A model generated the notes under the pieces. The model was not told where the DNA came from and made no database searches. It worked only from the letters and a program-made list of their open reading frames with translations. From NCBI RefSeq assembly GCF_037392515.1, contig NC_090280.1:59285504-59349503 (forward strand): a stretch of 64,000 bases of DNA. The letters are read 5' to 3'. The stretch comes from Haliotis asinina (taxonomy: Eukaryota > Mollusca > Gastropoda > Lepetellida > Haliotidae). Shown piece after piece: positions 10,701 to 23,700 of the stretch (position 1 is its first letter; the number at the start of each line of letters is the position of its first letter). Both the position numbers and the translations under genes were made by a program.

Positions 10701-13700
10701 AATTACTATTAATTTTGAAACATTGCCAATAAACCTGGAATCTTATTAAGATGTTTTCGTAAATACACTCACAACGAACACCAAGTGCACTGTCTGCCAT
10801 ATTGGATGGTGTTTACAAAATCACATCTCGCGAAGGTCGGTATTGAGACGCCAATCACATCACATATCCTCTGGCAACAAATGCAACACTCAATTACATT
10901 TTAGAATCTAATTACAACTGCTCTTTGTCACCAGACAGATACTCAGCATCATTCTGAGTATTTACCTCTCATATTCATGTATAAACATTCCCTGAGGACC
11001 AAGGAACGGTCCTCACTAGTCATAGTAAACTAGGTGTCAGTACTATTCGTTGCACTTCTCTACTATAGACTAGAGGAGTATACCAAAGTAAGTTTGGATG
11101 AAATCATGAAATAACCTTGTTTGTTTTTTATCTTACAAAACTATGTACCTTAACACACCAATAACTAATGCATGGGCTATGGCAGTCCTATCATCATATT
11201 GGTTGTATGTCAGTAAGGATAGTTAAACTAATGACTAAAAGAAAGGTTTCTACCCAAGTTGATGAGCGAGAACATTAGCTGTGTACTTGTGTACTCAGTG
11301 ATGACTGTTTCAGTGTTAACACACCAGTACATGTTAGTTGATCAGTTCAGACTTGTGCAGTCTACAGTTAAGGCCAATGGCTGCTGTGTATAAGTTAACA
11401 TATCAGTGAACATTTTTGTGGAGTGATGTCACAAAAATCTGTGGATTAATTATTTCATTTAGGACATCTGTATTCTAGTTGGCTTGTTCACCTTTCTTAC
11501 AGATTGTGCATCTGTTTTATGAATTAAATATGTAGTATGTTATGTAGTGTTTGTGACAACTATGAGCTTCAAGTCAGACATTTGCTTCTGTTTACAGGTC
11601 AATGGGTACTCTTCTTAAAGTTCTGAAAGATTATGAAAAAATGGAGCAGAAAATCTCCCAAATCTATTATGAGTTCCTGCAAAAGTGGGAGGAGAAAAGC
11701 CGTACACAAGTTGGTAAGCCTTACCTTAAAGTGACATTGCATTTAGCTTGCATGGCTCTATATGGTTGTGATAAGGCTTCAGTATAAGTTGTGTTAGGTA
11801 TTTAGGGTCAGGTACCCTCACATGTTTTAGTTTTGGTGTGCCTGTGTTTTCAGCTGATCTCTAATATGTTCGATATGTGAACCATTAAAAACTAACCTCT
11901 TTGATGCTCCAATCTTGATAACTGTGTTAACATCCCTTGTGACAGATAGACATTGAATATCTTTCACTGTGACACTGTCACTGCCATTTCAATCTCCAGG
12001 CAGGTATTCTATATTCTTTTTCAAAAGAAGTCCTCCTTGGGGTTTTATAATGAACCACAAAAGAAATGTCGCACCTATAGCAGTTTCTGAAAGCACAGAG
12101 TTTAATTCAGTTATTCACTCTAATGAGGGTTCAGTCCAAACTTGACAATTATGGTTAACACATTTTGAGGGATCACATTTAGAGTTCACAAAACCAGAAT
12201 CACCAAAAGTGGTACCATAACGATATCCCAAAGTCACTGTGTGTGGCCTCTGTGGGCATCAGTGAAAGCATTGCATTGTCTATACATGGAATGTAGTAGG
12301 CAGTTGGTGAAGGCCATAAGCACTTGGTTCCATACTTTGTGAAATGCATGATCGAGTCCAGTAGCAGTTGTCAGCCTTCTGACACCTGGAGGTCATTCAG
12401 CCTTCTTTGAATCTCATCCCAAAGGTGTTCCGTTGGACTCAAATGAAGACTGAGTTCAGGCTTGGACCCCAAACCATTACACTTGAACCACCCCACAAGT
12501 CTCTTTCAACAGTACACTCATTGAAAAACAGTTCTTCACGTCTTCACCCCAATCTAACTCTGCCTCCACCATTGAAACATATATCGGCTTTCATAAGTTG
12601 CGATTGAGTAATTTTCTTGCGTGTTTGTTTGGTATCGCTCACAGTTTTTGTTCTACACTATAATTGTGCTCATGTAGGATTATGTGGGTTCAGGAGCCTC
12701 CCTCAAAAGTAGCTATGAAAAAGAAGAGTTTAATTGTCTTCTTTTCCATCCCAGGGATTCACCTGGAGTCCTATATTTGAGGGTCCCTGGGAATCATACT
12801 CCTAATTTTAAGGGGTCCTAGAGAGCAAAATAGGGGTCCCAGACATTCAAATATAATGTTATAATATTGTAATTCAGTTACTGTTATTGTATTGCGTATT
12901 ATGGTCATCACAGTATTACAGCAATTAAATTGCAAATGATACCATAGCCCAGCTAGTAGCAGACTCGGTGATAACTTATTGATACATGATTGAAATTTTT
13001 ACAAAAAGTATTTGGGCTTTTTCTGCATCCGTGTGGATGTGCTAATAAATATTGTTGTGTCCATTGTTAATTTTTATGCATATAGGACGCAGGAGTTTGT
13101 ATCCCGTAAATCCGTGGTGATGTATTGTCTGATACAGTGCCCAAGCATACACATAACACGCATCTTCAACTCCCAATGTCCCTGTTACTACCTTGCTCTT
13201 TTGAACTTATTTCAGATCTCTTACAGCAATAAATGTCAATGGTACACTCCCTCATCTCAGACACCATGTCCAGTCTCCTTGCAGAGATCGGCATCCATAA
13301 GATGCTGGGATGGGCTCTGCTACTGCCTCAGGCAGTGTCCCCAACCTAACAGCTTAGACTCTGGTGTGGGGATTGCTGCCAGAAGTGTTCTGCGCCGAGT
13401 GCTGTCTCTATAGCTGTCTCTGTAACCAGCCACCCCTCCGCTACTTTATCAACACCGGTCTGAGTCTCTGCTCTAGGTCCGGGTAGGTGGTCAGTGCCGG
13501 ATCCGCCGGCCATTCAGTGTCTGTCCCATCCTGTCTGCCTTAGGGGAATCCCGCACTGGCCTCTTCATCGTCTCGCCACTGACACTCGGCATCGAGTCAT
13601 GCCGAGCCCCTTCTCTCTGCTTGAGCTCTGGAGACACAGCAGTTTCTGTTCTGGTGCGACCAGCTTGACATACGGGTGATGCCGGTTTGTCTCTTGATGT

Positions 13701-16700
13701 GTTCTGGCTCCACGTGAGTGGAGGTTCAATCAGGAGATATTTGAATTATCTCCAAGTTGTTGGAGGTACAAACCAGATTCTGGTGTTTTGCTCTTTGATA
13801 CCTGAAACGACGGCCATTGCCTCGGATGCTTTCCAACTCAGTTGGATGGACAGCATTCTGTGGGCATTCCCGCCACTACCCCTGATTCCAAAAGTTCTCT
13901 CACATCTTACCAACCAACCATGTCGACTGCATGTGCTCCTTAGACCTCTTTGGTCGGCTCAAAGCTGGTTTCCCATACTATTCAGGTTTCTGGCTCAGCC
14001 TCCTGTACTATTACCCTTTTGACAAGAATGGAGCACCGCACCCCACCACAGTACCATGACTCAGTGGGTGGCCTGGCTACTGTCCAGAATTGCCTCCAAG
14101 CGAGCGGAATTCCTGCACCAATTGCAGACACAATTATTTCTTCACAGAGGGATTCGACAAACATTTAGTATGAGAATAGATGGACCTGTTATATGCACTG
14201 GTGTGTCAACAGAGGGATTTTCAATCCCTTTTCTTCAGCTGTAGTTTGAGTTCTTACAATCTCGGTTAGAAACCGGTTTAGCCGCATCTACTATCCAAGG
14301 CTACTCCATGGCAATATCTGCCTGCCAACAGTGCTCTCTTGGGGCGGCACCCTCTTATACAGCACTTGTTAGCAGGCATAGACGGAATCTGTCCAGTGGA
14401 TATGTCTTGTCCATCATTCTTGATTGGATCTCTCATCTCTTTCACTCCAGCTCTTAAGTTGAAAAGCTGCCTTTCTTGTGGCAGTAACATCTGGCAAGGG
14501 GGTCTGCAACATTCATCCGATGTCAGAGTCTGTATTCAGTTGCCAGAGTCTTACCATACTAAAATCACAGGCTCTGTTCACATGACAGCGCTTATTGAAC
14601 TGCCAGCTCTCTGTCAATCATCTCTCTTTGACATGCTCAAGTCATAGGTATCCATAAGACTTTCAAACCTTATATCAAACGACTGCTATCAGGAGGATAA
14701 GCAGCTGTCGTGCTTTTTGGCGGTAAGGCTTCTCTTCAAGTGAACAACCAAACTATATCTAGATGGCTTGCCATTTGTATGAGTTCATTCCTGATCGGTT
14801 AAAAGCTCGTTCGTTTGGGGCATTGGCTACATCAAAGGCATATGACACGGCACTGCACATTGAGGAGATCTGCTCAGCACCTGTTTGGAATTGACCAAGT
14901 ATTTTCATTCGCCACTACCATTTGGACAAACCCTCACATGAACTGGACTGGCCAGACAGTTCTCCACAGTGGTCAGAGTGGTGACTCTATAGCCAAGTGA
15001 GCTGTTGAGGTCACAATTGTTGGAGGGTTATGGTGACATTTCCCAATGTTTATCGATGGTGGTATTATATTGGTGGTGGTTTTACCTGTTTTAGTGGCTC
15101 TAGCGTCGTTCTACACCATACCCACTGTTACCCTACCTGTACCACGCTTCTTTCTGGTTTTGAATTATGAGTGAAATATTTTGGGCTTAACCCGTACATT
15201 CCTTTCCATTGGATGGTTGAGGGATGGGACTCATCTCTGTCATTGTGATATTGATGCTTGGCTCCTTTTACCCCTCTTTGCCACACCCCTACCTGATTGC
15301 CATCAGCGCTCAGGTGACTAGGTAAGTTTGTTTTTCTCTGTCTTGACATAGGGTGTGACTTTGATTGAATGCGGGTACATTTTAGCAAGACAGAATGCTT
15401 GTCCTGACTCACTATCGTTAGGAGTCTGTCTTATGCTTATATGTATACCAAGGAGGACTTCTGATGAAAAAGAATTATGCAAACCTGTAGAGGTTATGAA
15501 TTCTTTTGTCCTCCTTGGGTTAAGGCCACCCACTTCCCAACATTCTGTGTGATACATTCAGCATGAAAAGTGAGGTTCAAAATAAGCAGTGTCTTTTGGC
15601 TGTAGGTCGGTAATATAATATTCATTGAAATATTGTTACAGTTGTCATAGGTATTTTAAAATGAACATTTTAATGCTTAAAAGTACCCCAAAGAGGACAT
15701 TCTTCAAAGAATTCTTAAACTCTACAGGTTTGTATTAATGTAGGGAAGGTGTGACATACAAGGGTTTTGTTTTGGTTATTCAGTATCACTGTAAAGCACA
15801 CCAGAAAGGGATTACCAATATCATTATCATTTTCTTATGTAAATGCCAAAATACAAACCAACTGATACAAAAATAAAAGCAGCGTAGATGAATAGATATG
15901 TCTGGTGAATCCTCAGGCTCTCATATGAATCTTGAATGTATATGTGTGTGCATGCAGGTAGCAACTTGGCCTATGATGAAATGAAAGCCATTATGAAGAT
16001 CCTGATGGCAACTTACAGAGAACAGCTTGAACTACAGAACAAATCTGTGAACTCCTTGAATGGCAAGAAGGGTCCAATCAGAATCCTTCAAGAGTAAGTA
16101 TGTGATTCATTTGAAGAGTAGCTGGTGGTTTTATGTCAGAGACTGTTATGTTTATGCTTTATTTGCTGATTGCTTGGTCACTGACTGTCAAGTCAAGAGT
16201 TATGCTTTAATTGACAAGAGTTTCAACTTACTGTCAGATGACATTCCTTGGTATATGGTTGTAATGTGTGGGAAAACATGCTTAAGGATTCAACCTTTAA
16301 AATGTTTGATTAGAGCTGGGACAGTACACTGACACAGCACAACAGTGTTCACGATTGTGTTTCAGACTAACGGGACATTGGGTCCTATAAGTTTCAAATG
16401 TCTGTCTGACCCACTGAAAATTCACAGGACCCACAGAATTACGTTGAACAAACATTTTAGATTTCACATTTCTTATAACTGGCCTTGAATATTATTAACC
16501 ATTAGATGATGACAAACATAAAATTTATAAACAGCAAACAAGTGTCACATGCCACATGTAACAACTTCACACAAGGACATTGTGAAATATTCAGTCAGAC
16601 ACTGGGACTGGTGGATTGGTGATTTCTATCTGACCACTGGCAAATCTGCCAGATTTTCAGAGGATCAGAGGCTATTCGTGAACACTGGCACAATACATTT

Positions 16701-17731
16701 AAGTTTGATACATCTATCATATCAGCAACAGGTGTATCGATACAAAACAATACACTTTTTTTGAAAGAAAACTGTATTATCTTAAACATTTAAAAGTACT
16801 TATTTAGAGAACAATATGCAAGTATGATAGGGTTGCTTGATTGTTTATAACAGTAGTGTTTATGTAATAGATAAATACCTTGAAATATGTCATTTTAAAC
16901 CTTAATGCTGTGTCATTCTTTCAAGTTGTATGCATTGTGATACATATCGTATTGCAGGTAAAATATTATGGTACATATTGTATTGTGACATAGTGTATCG
17001 GCCCAGCCCTATGTTTGATAAGAGTGTGACTGCTTGATATTTTCAAATGTAATTTTACTGATATATTTCTGAATGAAAGAAAACACTGTTACAGTAGACA
17101 AAGGTTATGGAAACAAAGACACCTTCTATCAAGTCACAGATGTTACCAACTCATACATTTCTTAAACAGTAAAAGTTTCAAAGATATTCAGATGATTATT
17201 TATTCAAAGATTTTATCTTCTCAGCTACATTGACTCAGAAGATGTTCAGGCCTCAAGGAAGGCCACTCAGTCCCTGTATGAAAGGACAAACAAGAGACAA
17301 GTGAAGCTGGAGAAGGAGATTGGCCAGCTGAAAGAGGTGATTGTTGCATCACACCAGTTACTGTGCTTTTGTAATAAAGGAGTTGTGAGAAATCTTGTAT
17401 TACCTTTGCAAAGTGATATAATGTACTTAGTTCTTTTGAATGGTGTTTTCATGCATGCATGCGTGTGTGTGTGCATGAGCATTGGCATGTTTGTTGTGTC
17501 AGGTCTTGAGGGGGTTTGGGGTTACTTGTACTAATGTGGCTACTTGTTCAAAATTTACTCCAGCAAGTGCCAACCTACTACGGTACTGGATTGGAGCTCA
17601 ATAGGATACCTTTTGTCAGACATTGTCATAACCTGTCGTTCTTTAGCCCCTGAACACCAAACGCTAAACTGTGTAAAGATTTCTCTAGGGTTTTAACCAC
17701 CGACCTCTCAGCTGCATCCAGTGAATATTGG

Positions 17732-17774
<43 letters not shown>

Positions 17775-20700
17775 AGAAACTCAAACTGCTGAACACAAAC
17801 AATTATCCTTTTATTGAACAGTTTCAGTTATGAAATTTCATTCCACAATGTTTTTTCCATACTGTTCACAGGACTATTTCCTTGCTAAGGACCGGATGAT
17901 TAAGTTCAAGCCCGAGATGGATGCAGCACAAACTGGCCAGGAGGGTCGCACCAGCTTTCAGGAACTTTTGTCTCACTGGCGAAAACTGGAATCAGACACT
18001 GCAGAGGCCAAGACGTCTTACCGACAAAAAGTGGAAGAGGAAAAATCTACACGACCAACTTTCATAAAGGTAGGAACTTGTTCTTGTATAAAACAGGACC
18101 ATTGAAGATCTAGGGTAGAATAAGTCTTCAGCAACCCATACTTGACACAAAAGGCGACTAACAGGATCATGTGCTCAAGCTTGCTCATGGTTGGCACACG
18201 TCATCGGTTCCCAGTTGTGCAGATCAGACTGTGAGCCACAAAATGCCTAGAATATTGCTGAGTGCAGCATAAAACTAAACTCACTCACTTGTAGAAAACA
18301 GTCCAAACATAGTATTTATACATCATCTAAGTGATCTAAGGCAGAAAGTTGTATCTACCAGTGTTCCTGGTGGCTTTGAAAATTGCTGGTGGCTTATGCT
18401 GACAGGGTCTGAAAATTCCAGCTGAACCAGGTTTTATCCAAGGAGAAAGTAATCAGTATTTATAATGAAAATATCAATTAAAGTGTTGCAGGATGTACTG
18501 TGTGTTGCTTGTTGTTTGAGAATATGTTCATTAGACCTACATTAAATACAAATATCAATTCGATGACATGCTGAGGTAATCACTGAATCAGAAAATGATT
18601 TCAAGCTGTCCAACTACATTCAATAAATGTGTTCAGAATGTCATTAAATAAATTGAAAAAACTGATGAATAAAATCAAGAACAACATTCATAAAAGTTGT
18701 CAAACGTACGTAAAAATTACTCTGTCTATCCTTTTGTGCGATTGTGTAATGTAAGGCTAGTCACTGATAAGTGACATCTCCGCTTTCTCCACCTCAGTCT
18801 TTATGCTCAGACACGATGTTTAATGAAGAAAACGTGCATGAAGTATATTTGTCACAGGTCATAACGCAGCGCAATATGTCCAGTAGTTTCCATAATTTAC
18901 ATATTGATTGGGATTTCTTGCTTAATTCATTCAAAATGCCATTATTTTACCCAGAACGTTCATCTAAATCTAAAAGTGTTCGTTCACACAGACAACATTA
19001 CTATGATATGATTGGCTGCCTTGGGTCACGTGCCTGATTTTGGCCAATCCCTATTGCAGACTGTGTCGAAACCGCATCATTAGAAACCAATTATTATCCA
19101 ATAAAATCGCTTCTTACAACTGTGAAAATACTCTCGGCAAGCGTACAGTCATATATAATATGGTTGATAATCGCAGATTTCGAACGATACCCACCATCAA
19201 GCAAAACGCCTCGCATGTTATTCATACAAAGCTTACAGAATGGAAGTGGTATTTTCCACTATTGTGTCATGTTAGCGAGTGAAAAGCTTCTGATAACGGA
19301 AAATGGGCGACTATATATACTATTTAAGATGTGTTTTTATGATTATTTTGTGATTACATAAATATGACAAAATAAAAGGAAAGGCATGGGGCTGTATGAC
19401 ATGTCACAATTGGAAAAAAACGCCATATTTTACCATACCCTTAACCACTGGATTAGATGTTTGACTTTTATTTTGCATCTTATTTGTTCCTGAAAAGACC
19501 CCTGTCAGTGTACACTGTTCCTTTTTACTACTGGAAGCCATTTTTTTCACTACACACGCAATGATTACCACGTGCTAAGGCTATAAATAGATAATGGGGG
19601 ACTGTCTGTATCAGCTAATCACATGGCATGGCTTGATCTGCATATGCGTAATGTGCTAAAGTCTATATCTAGATGTGCCAAGACGTGTTTAACTGCAATT
19701 ATATTAGATTTAAAAGGCAACCTAGTGCAATGAAAAATTTACCTACAGCAGTTGAAAATACCGGATCATCCCAATTTTTATCGGCAAAACACCGGTAATC
19801 ACCAGAGAACGGGAACACTGTCTACAATATATGACAGGGTTTGACATTCCTTCTATTTAGTGACAATTGTTTAGTTTAAATCATCTTAACAATTACACTA
19901 AGTGCCTTTGAATGGCATGCTCAGAAATAATGTTTTCTAGCCCATAGAACCGTATGAGCGGTTGTTAAATGAAGCAGGTGTTAAAGTGTTCGCTTGTCAT
20001 GCCGAAGGTCCAGGTTTGCATCCCAATGTGGGGTGAATGTGTAAAACCCATTTCTGGTGTCCCCTGTTATCATATTGTTGGAATATTGCTAAAAGCAGAT
20101 GAATTGATTGAATCTTGCAATATAGTTGATACATTTACAAAAAGGATATTAATCCCTGCGAATTCATTTGCTAATGCATAGACTCATCAATCAAACAAAA
20201 TATGGCCTCACTGTATATAAGGATATTATAAGGATGGAAAGAGACATTTTGAGTTAGTTAACTCCCTCAAGTTGTGAAGATGCTCAGGCTTGGATTGTGA
20301 TAAAGTATGTGTTATTTAATCCTTGTGTTTTATTTGGATTTTTCTGTGCTTGCGAAATATTCATTTCTCTGTACTTCAGGATATGAAAGGATTCCAGAAT
20401 AAATCTGATGCCTATGAGAGGACTCGCCTTCAAAATCTGCACCATGTGATGACGTCTATGATGCGAAACACTAAAGCTGTAGAAGTCAAGAGGTAGATAT
20501 TAGTAGCTGGCACTATACTAGGTTATGTTACCATGTGATGACGTCGATGATGAGAAACACTAAAGCTGTAGAAGTCAAGAGGTAGATATTCGTAGCTGGC
20601 ACTATACTAGGTTATGTTACCATGTGATAACGTCGATGATGCGAAACACTAAAGCTGTAGAAGTCAAGAGGTACATATTAGGAACTGGCACTATACTAGG

Positions 20701-23700
20701 TTATGTTACCATGTGATAACGTTGATGATGCGAAACACTAAAGCTGTAGAAGTCAAGAGGTAGATATTAGTAACTGGCACTATACTAGGTTATGTGACTA
20801 GAACACTGTGATGTTGCTGGAATATTGCTAGAAGCAGCTTACTACCCAACTCCTGTTTATTAGCCACTGTTGTGATTTGTATACATTTGTCTGTTTATGT
20901 TACCAAAACTGCAAAAGCAATGAGGTCACCAGGCCTGTGTATGGGAGGGACTGGTCATTTGAATTGCAGTAGTTCACTTTACAGAATTGCAAGCCTTGTG
21001 CATGCCAATAACCTAGGATTGTGGTTTTTAATCCTGAGTCTGGGTCTGTCACCATCACAAACCATAAACTTGATCATGAGTTTCACACAAATGGTAAACA
21101 AGTTAATGCATCACTTTGGACTTTGTTCCATAATCAAGTTATCGCAACTGGATTACTATATATACAGTCAGGTGTATACTTTGTGAAAAGAAATACCTGA
21201 ATTGGTTTACAGCATTTTTACCCAGTGGTTTACAGTAACTTTGCACATTTGTGGAAAATATTTTTCCTGCTAGATACAAGGTGTTGAAGCCATTGTATGA
21301 AGAAGGAAGCTCTCGCCTTCAGCAGTACAACCTACAGAAAGAAGTTGACTGCTACAATGCATTCTATCTGTATCAACATCAGTTCCCTGAGGAGCAAGTG
21401 AGTAGAGCAGCATGGCATTCTTTTCGTTAATGGAGTCGGGAGTGCTTTGTATCAGAAAAACGTATCAAAGATGTAGATCAGAAGTTCATCTGGGCACAGA
21501 ATGGCCACCACTGTAAAATTATTTTGGAAAATTTTTGTTTGTGAATGATTTGAACTGTCAGACTCGAATGGTTTGAATGTCAGTGTTGAATGTGAAAACA
21601 GAAATGTTCTGTTCATAAAACATGTGTGTCTCTTAAAAATAAAGTAATGGTCCAAACTAAAACTTAGATCTGTGGATTAACCAGTGTAAAATGGCCAACA
21701 TTTTTCCCTCAGCTTCACCCCTCCGAAGCATCAGCCAAGAAGACAGATGAAGAATTCTCTCAGAGGACACCTCAAGATGAGCAATCTGATAAGATTAGCA
21801 TTATGTAAGTTCCTTCTCAGTATACACCACTATCTGTATGTGTCAGTGATAGTGATGTGTGTTGCATGTGTTTGTGAGTTTTGTTCCCTTACAGTGATAT
21901 GTGTGTTACAGTTGTGTCTGTGTCACTGACCTATGTTTGTGTTACAGCCAAGACCTGTCAGCCAAAGACAAGACAGACAGACTGTTTATAAAGACAGCAG
22001 TTCATCCAGATGCTGAGAAGTCAAGTGAGTTCTACAACCTTTAGTTTATCAGTTACTTATGCCTTACAAGGCAGTATTCTCACTATTCCAGACTGCTTTT
22101 TGTGAAGTTTATTTATACTATTTTTTCCCAGAAGAATCCTCAGTGGCACTGAGAGGTGTATGGAGTCTGCTCAGGTTGCATCCATCTGGGTTAAGGGTCA
22201 GATTACTGGGCACGTCTCTGATGCCTCAGTGACTTTCAGTTCTCAAACACATATTGGTCAAGATCAGTGTCATAAGAAAATGATGAAGGATCAGTTATTG
22301 GTTTAAATATTTTACAGCCATGTCCTTGTGTATCAAGGTGCCCTGATGGGAGACCACCTTGGTAGACTGACTTACAGCCATGTTCTGGTGCAGTCTGTAT
22401 CAAGGTGCCCAGATGGGAGACCACCTTGGTAGACTGACTTACAGCCATGTTCTGGTGTAGTGTGTATCAAGGTGCCCTGATGGGAGACCACCTTGGTAGA
22501 CTGACTTACAGCCGTGTTCTGGTGTAGTCTGTATCAAGGTGCCCTGATGGGAGACCACCTTGATAGACTGACTTACAGCAGTGTTCTGGTGTAGTGTGTA
22601 TCAAGGTGCCCTGATGGGAGACCACCTTGGTAGACTGACTTACAGCCGTGTTCTGGTGTAGTCTGTATCAAGGTGCCCTGATGGGACACCACCTTGGTAG
22701 ACTGACTTACAGCCATGTTCTGGTGTAGTGTGTATCAAGGTGCCCTGATGGGAGACCACCTTGGTAAACTGACTTACAGCCGTGTTCTGGTGTAGTGTGT
22801 ATCAAGGTGCCCTGATGGGAGACCACCTTGGTAGACTGACTTACAGCCATGTTCTGGTGTAGTGTGTATCAAGGTGCCCTGATGGGAGACCACCTTGGTA
22901 GACTGACTTACAGCCGTGTTCTGGTGTAGTGTGTATCAAGGTGCCCCGATGGGAGACCACCTTGGTAGACTGACTTACAGCCGTGTTCTGGTGTAGTCTG
23001 TATCAAGGTGCCCTGATGGGAGACCACCTTGGTAGACTGACTTACAGCCATGTTCTGGTGTAGTCTGTATCAAGGTGCCCTGATGGGAGACCACCTTGAT
23101 AGACTGACTTACAGCAGTGTTCTGGTGTAGTGTGTATCAAGGTGCCCTGATGGGAGACCACTTTGGTAGACTGACTTACAGCCATGTTCTGGTGTAGTCT
23201 GTATCAAGGTGCCCTGATGGGAGACCACCTTGGTAGACTGACTTACAGCCATGTTCTGGTGTAGTCTGTATCAAGGTGCCTTGATGGGAGACCACCTTGG
23301 TAGACTGACTTACAGCCGTGTTCTGGTGTAGTCTGTATCAAGGTGCCCTGATGGGAGACCACCTTGGTAGACTGACTTACAGCCGTGTTCTGGTGTAGTC
23401 TGTATCAAGGTGCCCTGATGGGAGACCACCTTGGTAGACTGACTTACAGCCATGTTCTGGTGTAGTCTGTATCAAGGTGCCCTGATGGGAGACCACCTTG
23501 ATAGACTGACTTACAGCAGTGTTCTGGTGTAGTGTGTATCAAGGTGCCCTGATGGGAGACCACTTTGGTAGACTGACTTACAGCCATGTTCTGGTGTAGT
23601 CTGTATCAAGGTGCCCTGATGGGAGACCACCTTGGTAGACTGACTTACAGCCATGTTCTGGTGTAGTCTGTATCAAGGTGCCTTGATGGGAGACCACCTT

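Larger units (their letters stand above)
4797..11597. other. F-BAR gene intron 1 (6.8 kb)
   Basis: Holds two MITEs, a telomere-like scrap, a 31-codon ORF at 7000-7095 and otherwise AT-rich sequence. A fragment at about 9033-9200 repeats the phrase gttgttcaaaac and gccgttagctaac, suggesting an old MITE end. About 8735-8830 resembles the 3' end of a Penelope-like element, weakly. Confidence 0.5.
18070..20379. other. F-BAR gene intron 5
   Basis: Begins with a SINE A copy and ends with a SINE B copy. The stretch 18750-19800 between them has several CCAAT-like boxes (gattggctg, ggccaatccc) and open but unrecognised frames. I could not identify it. Confidence 0.3.

Noticed and set aside
18750-19820. 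Alternative promoter in F-BAR intron 5 suggested by CCAAT-like boxes
   Set aside because: No following first exon or coding sequence could be matched to the gene; box motifs alone are too common.
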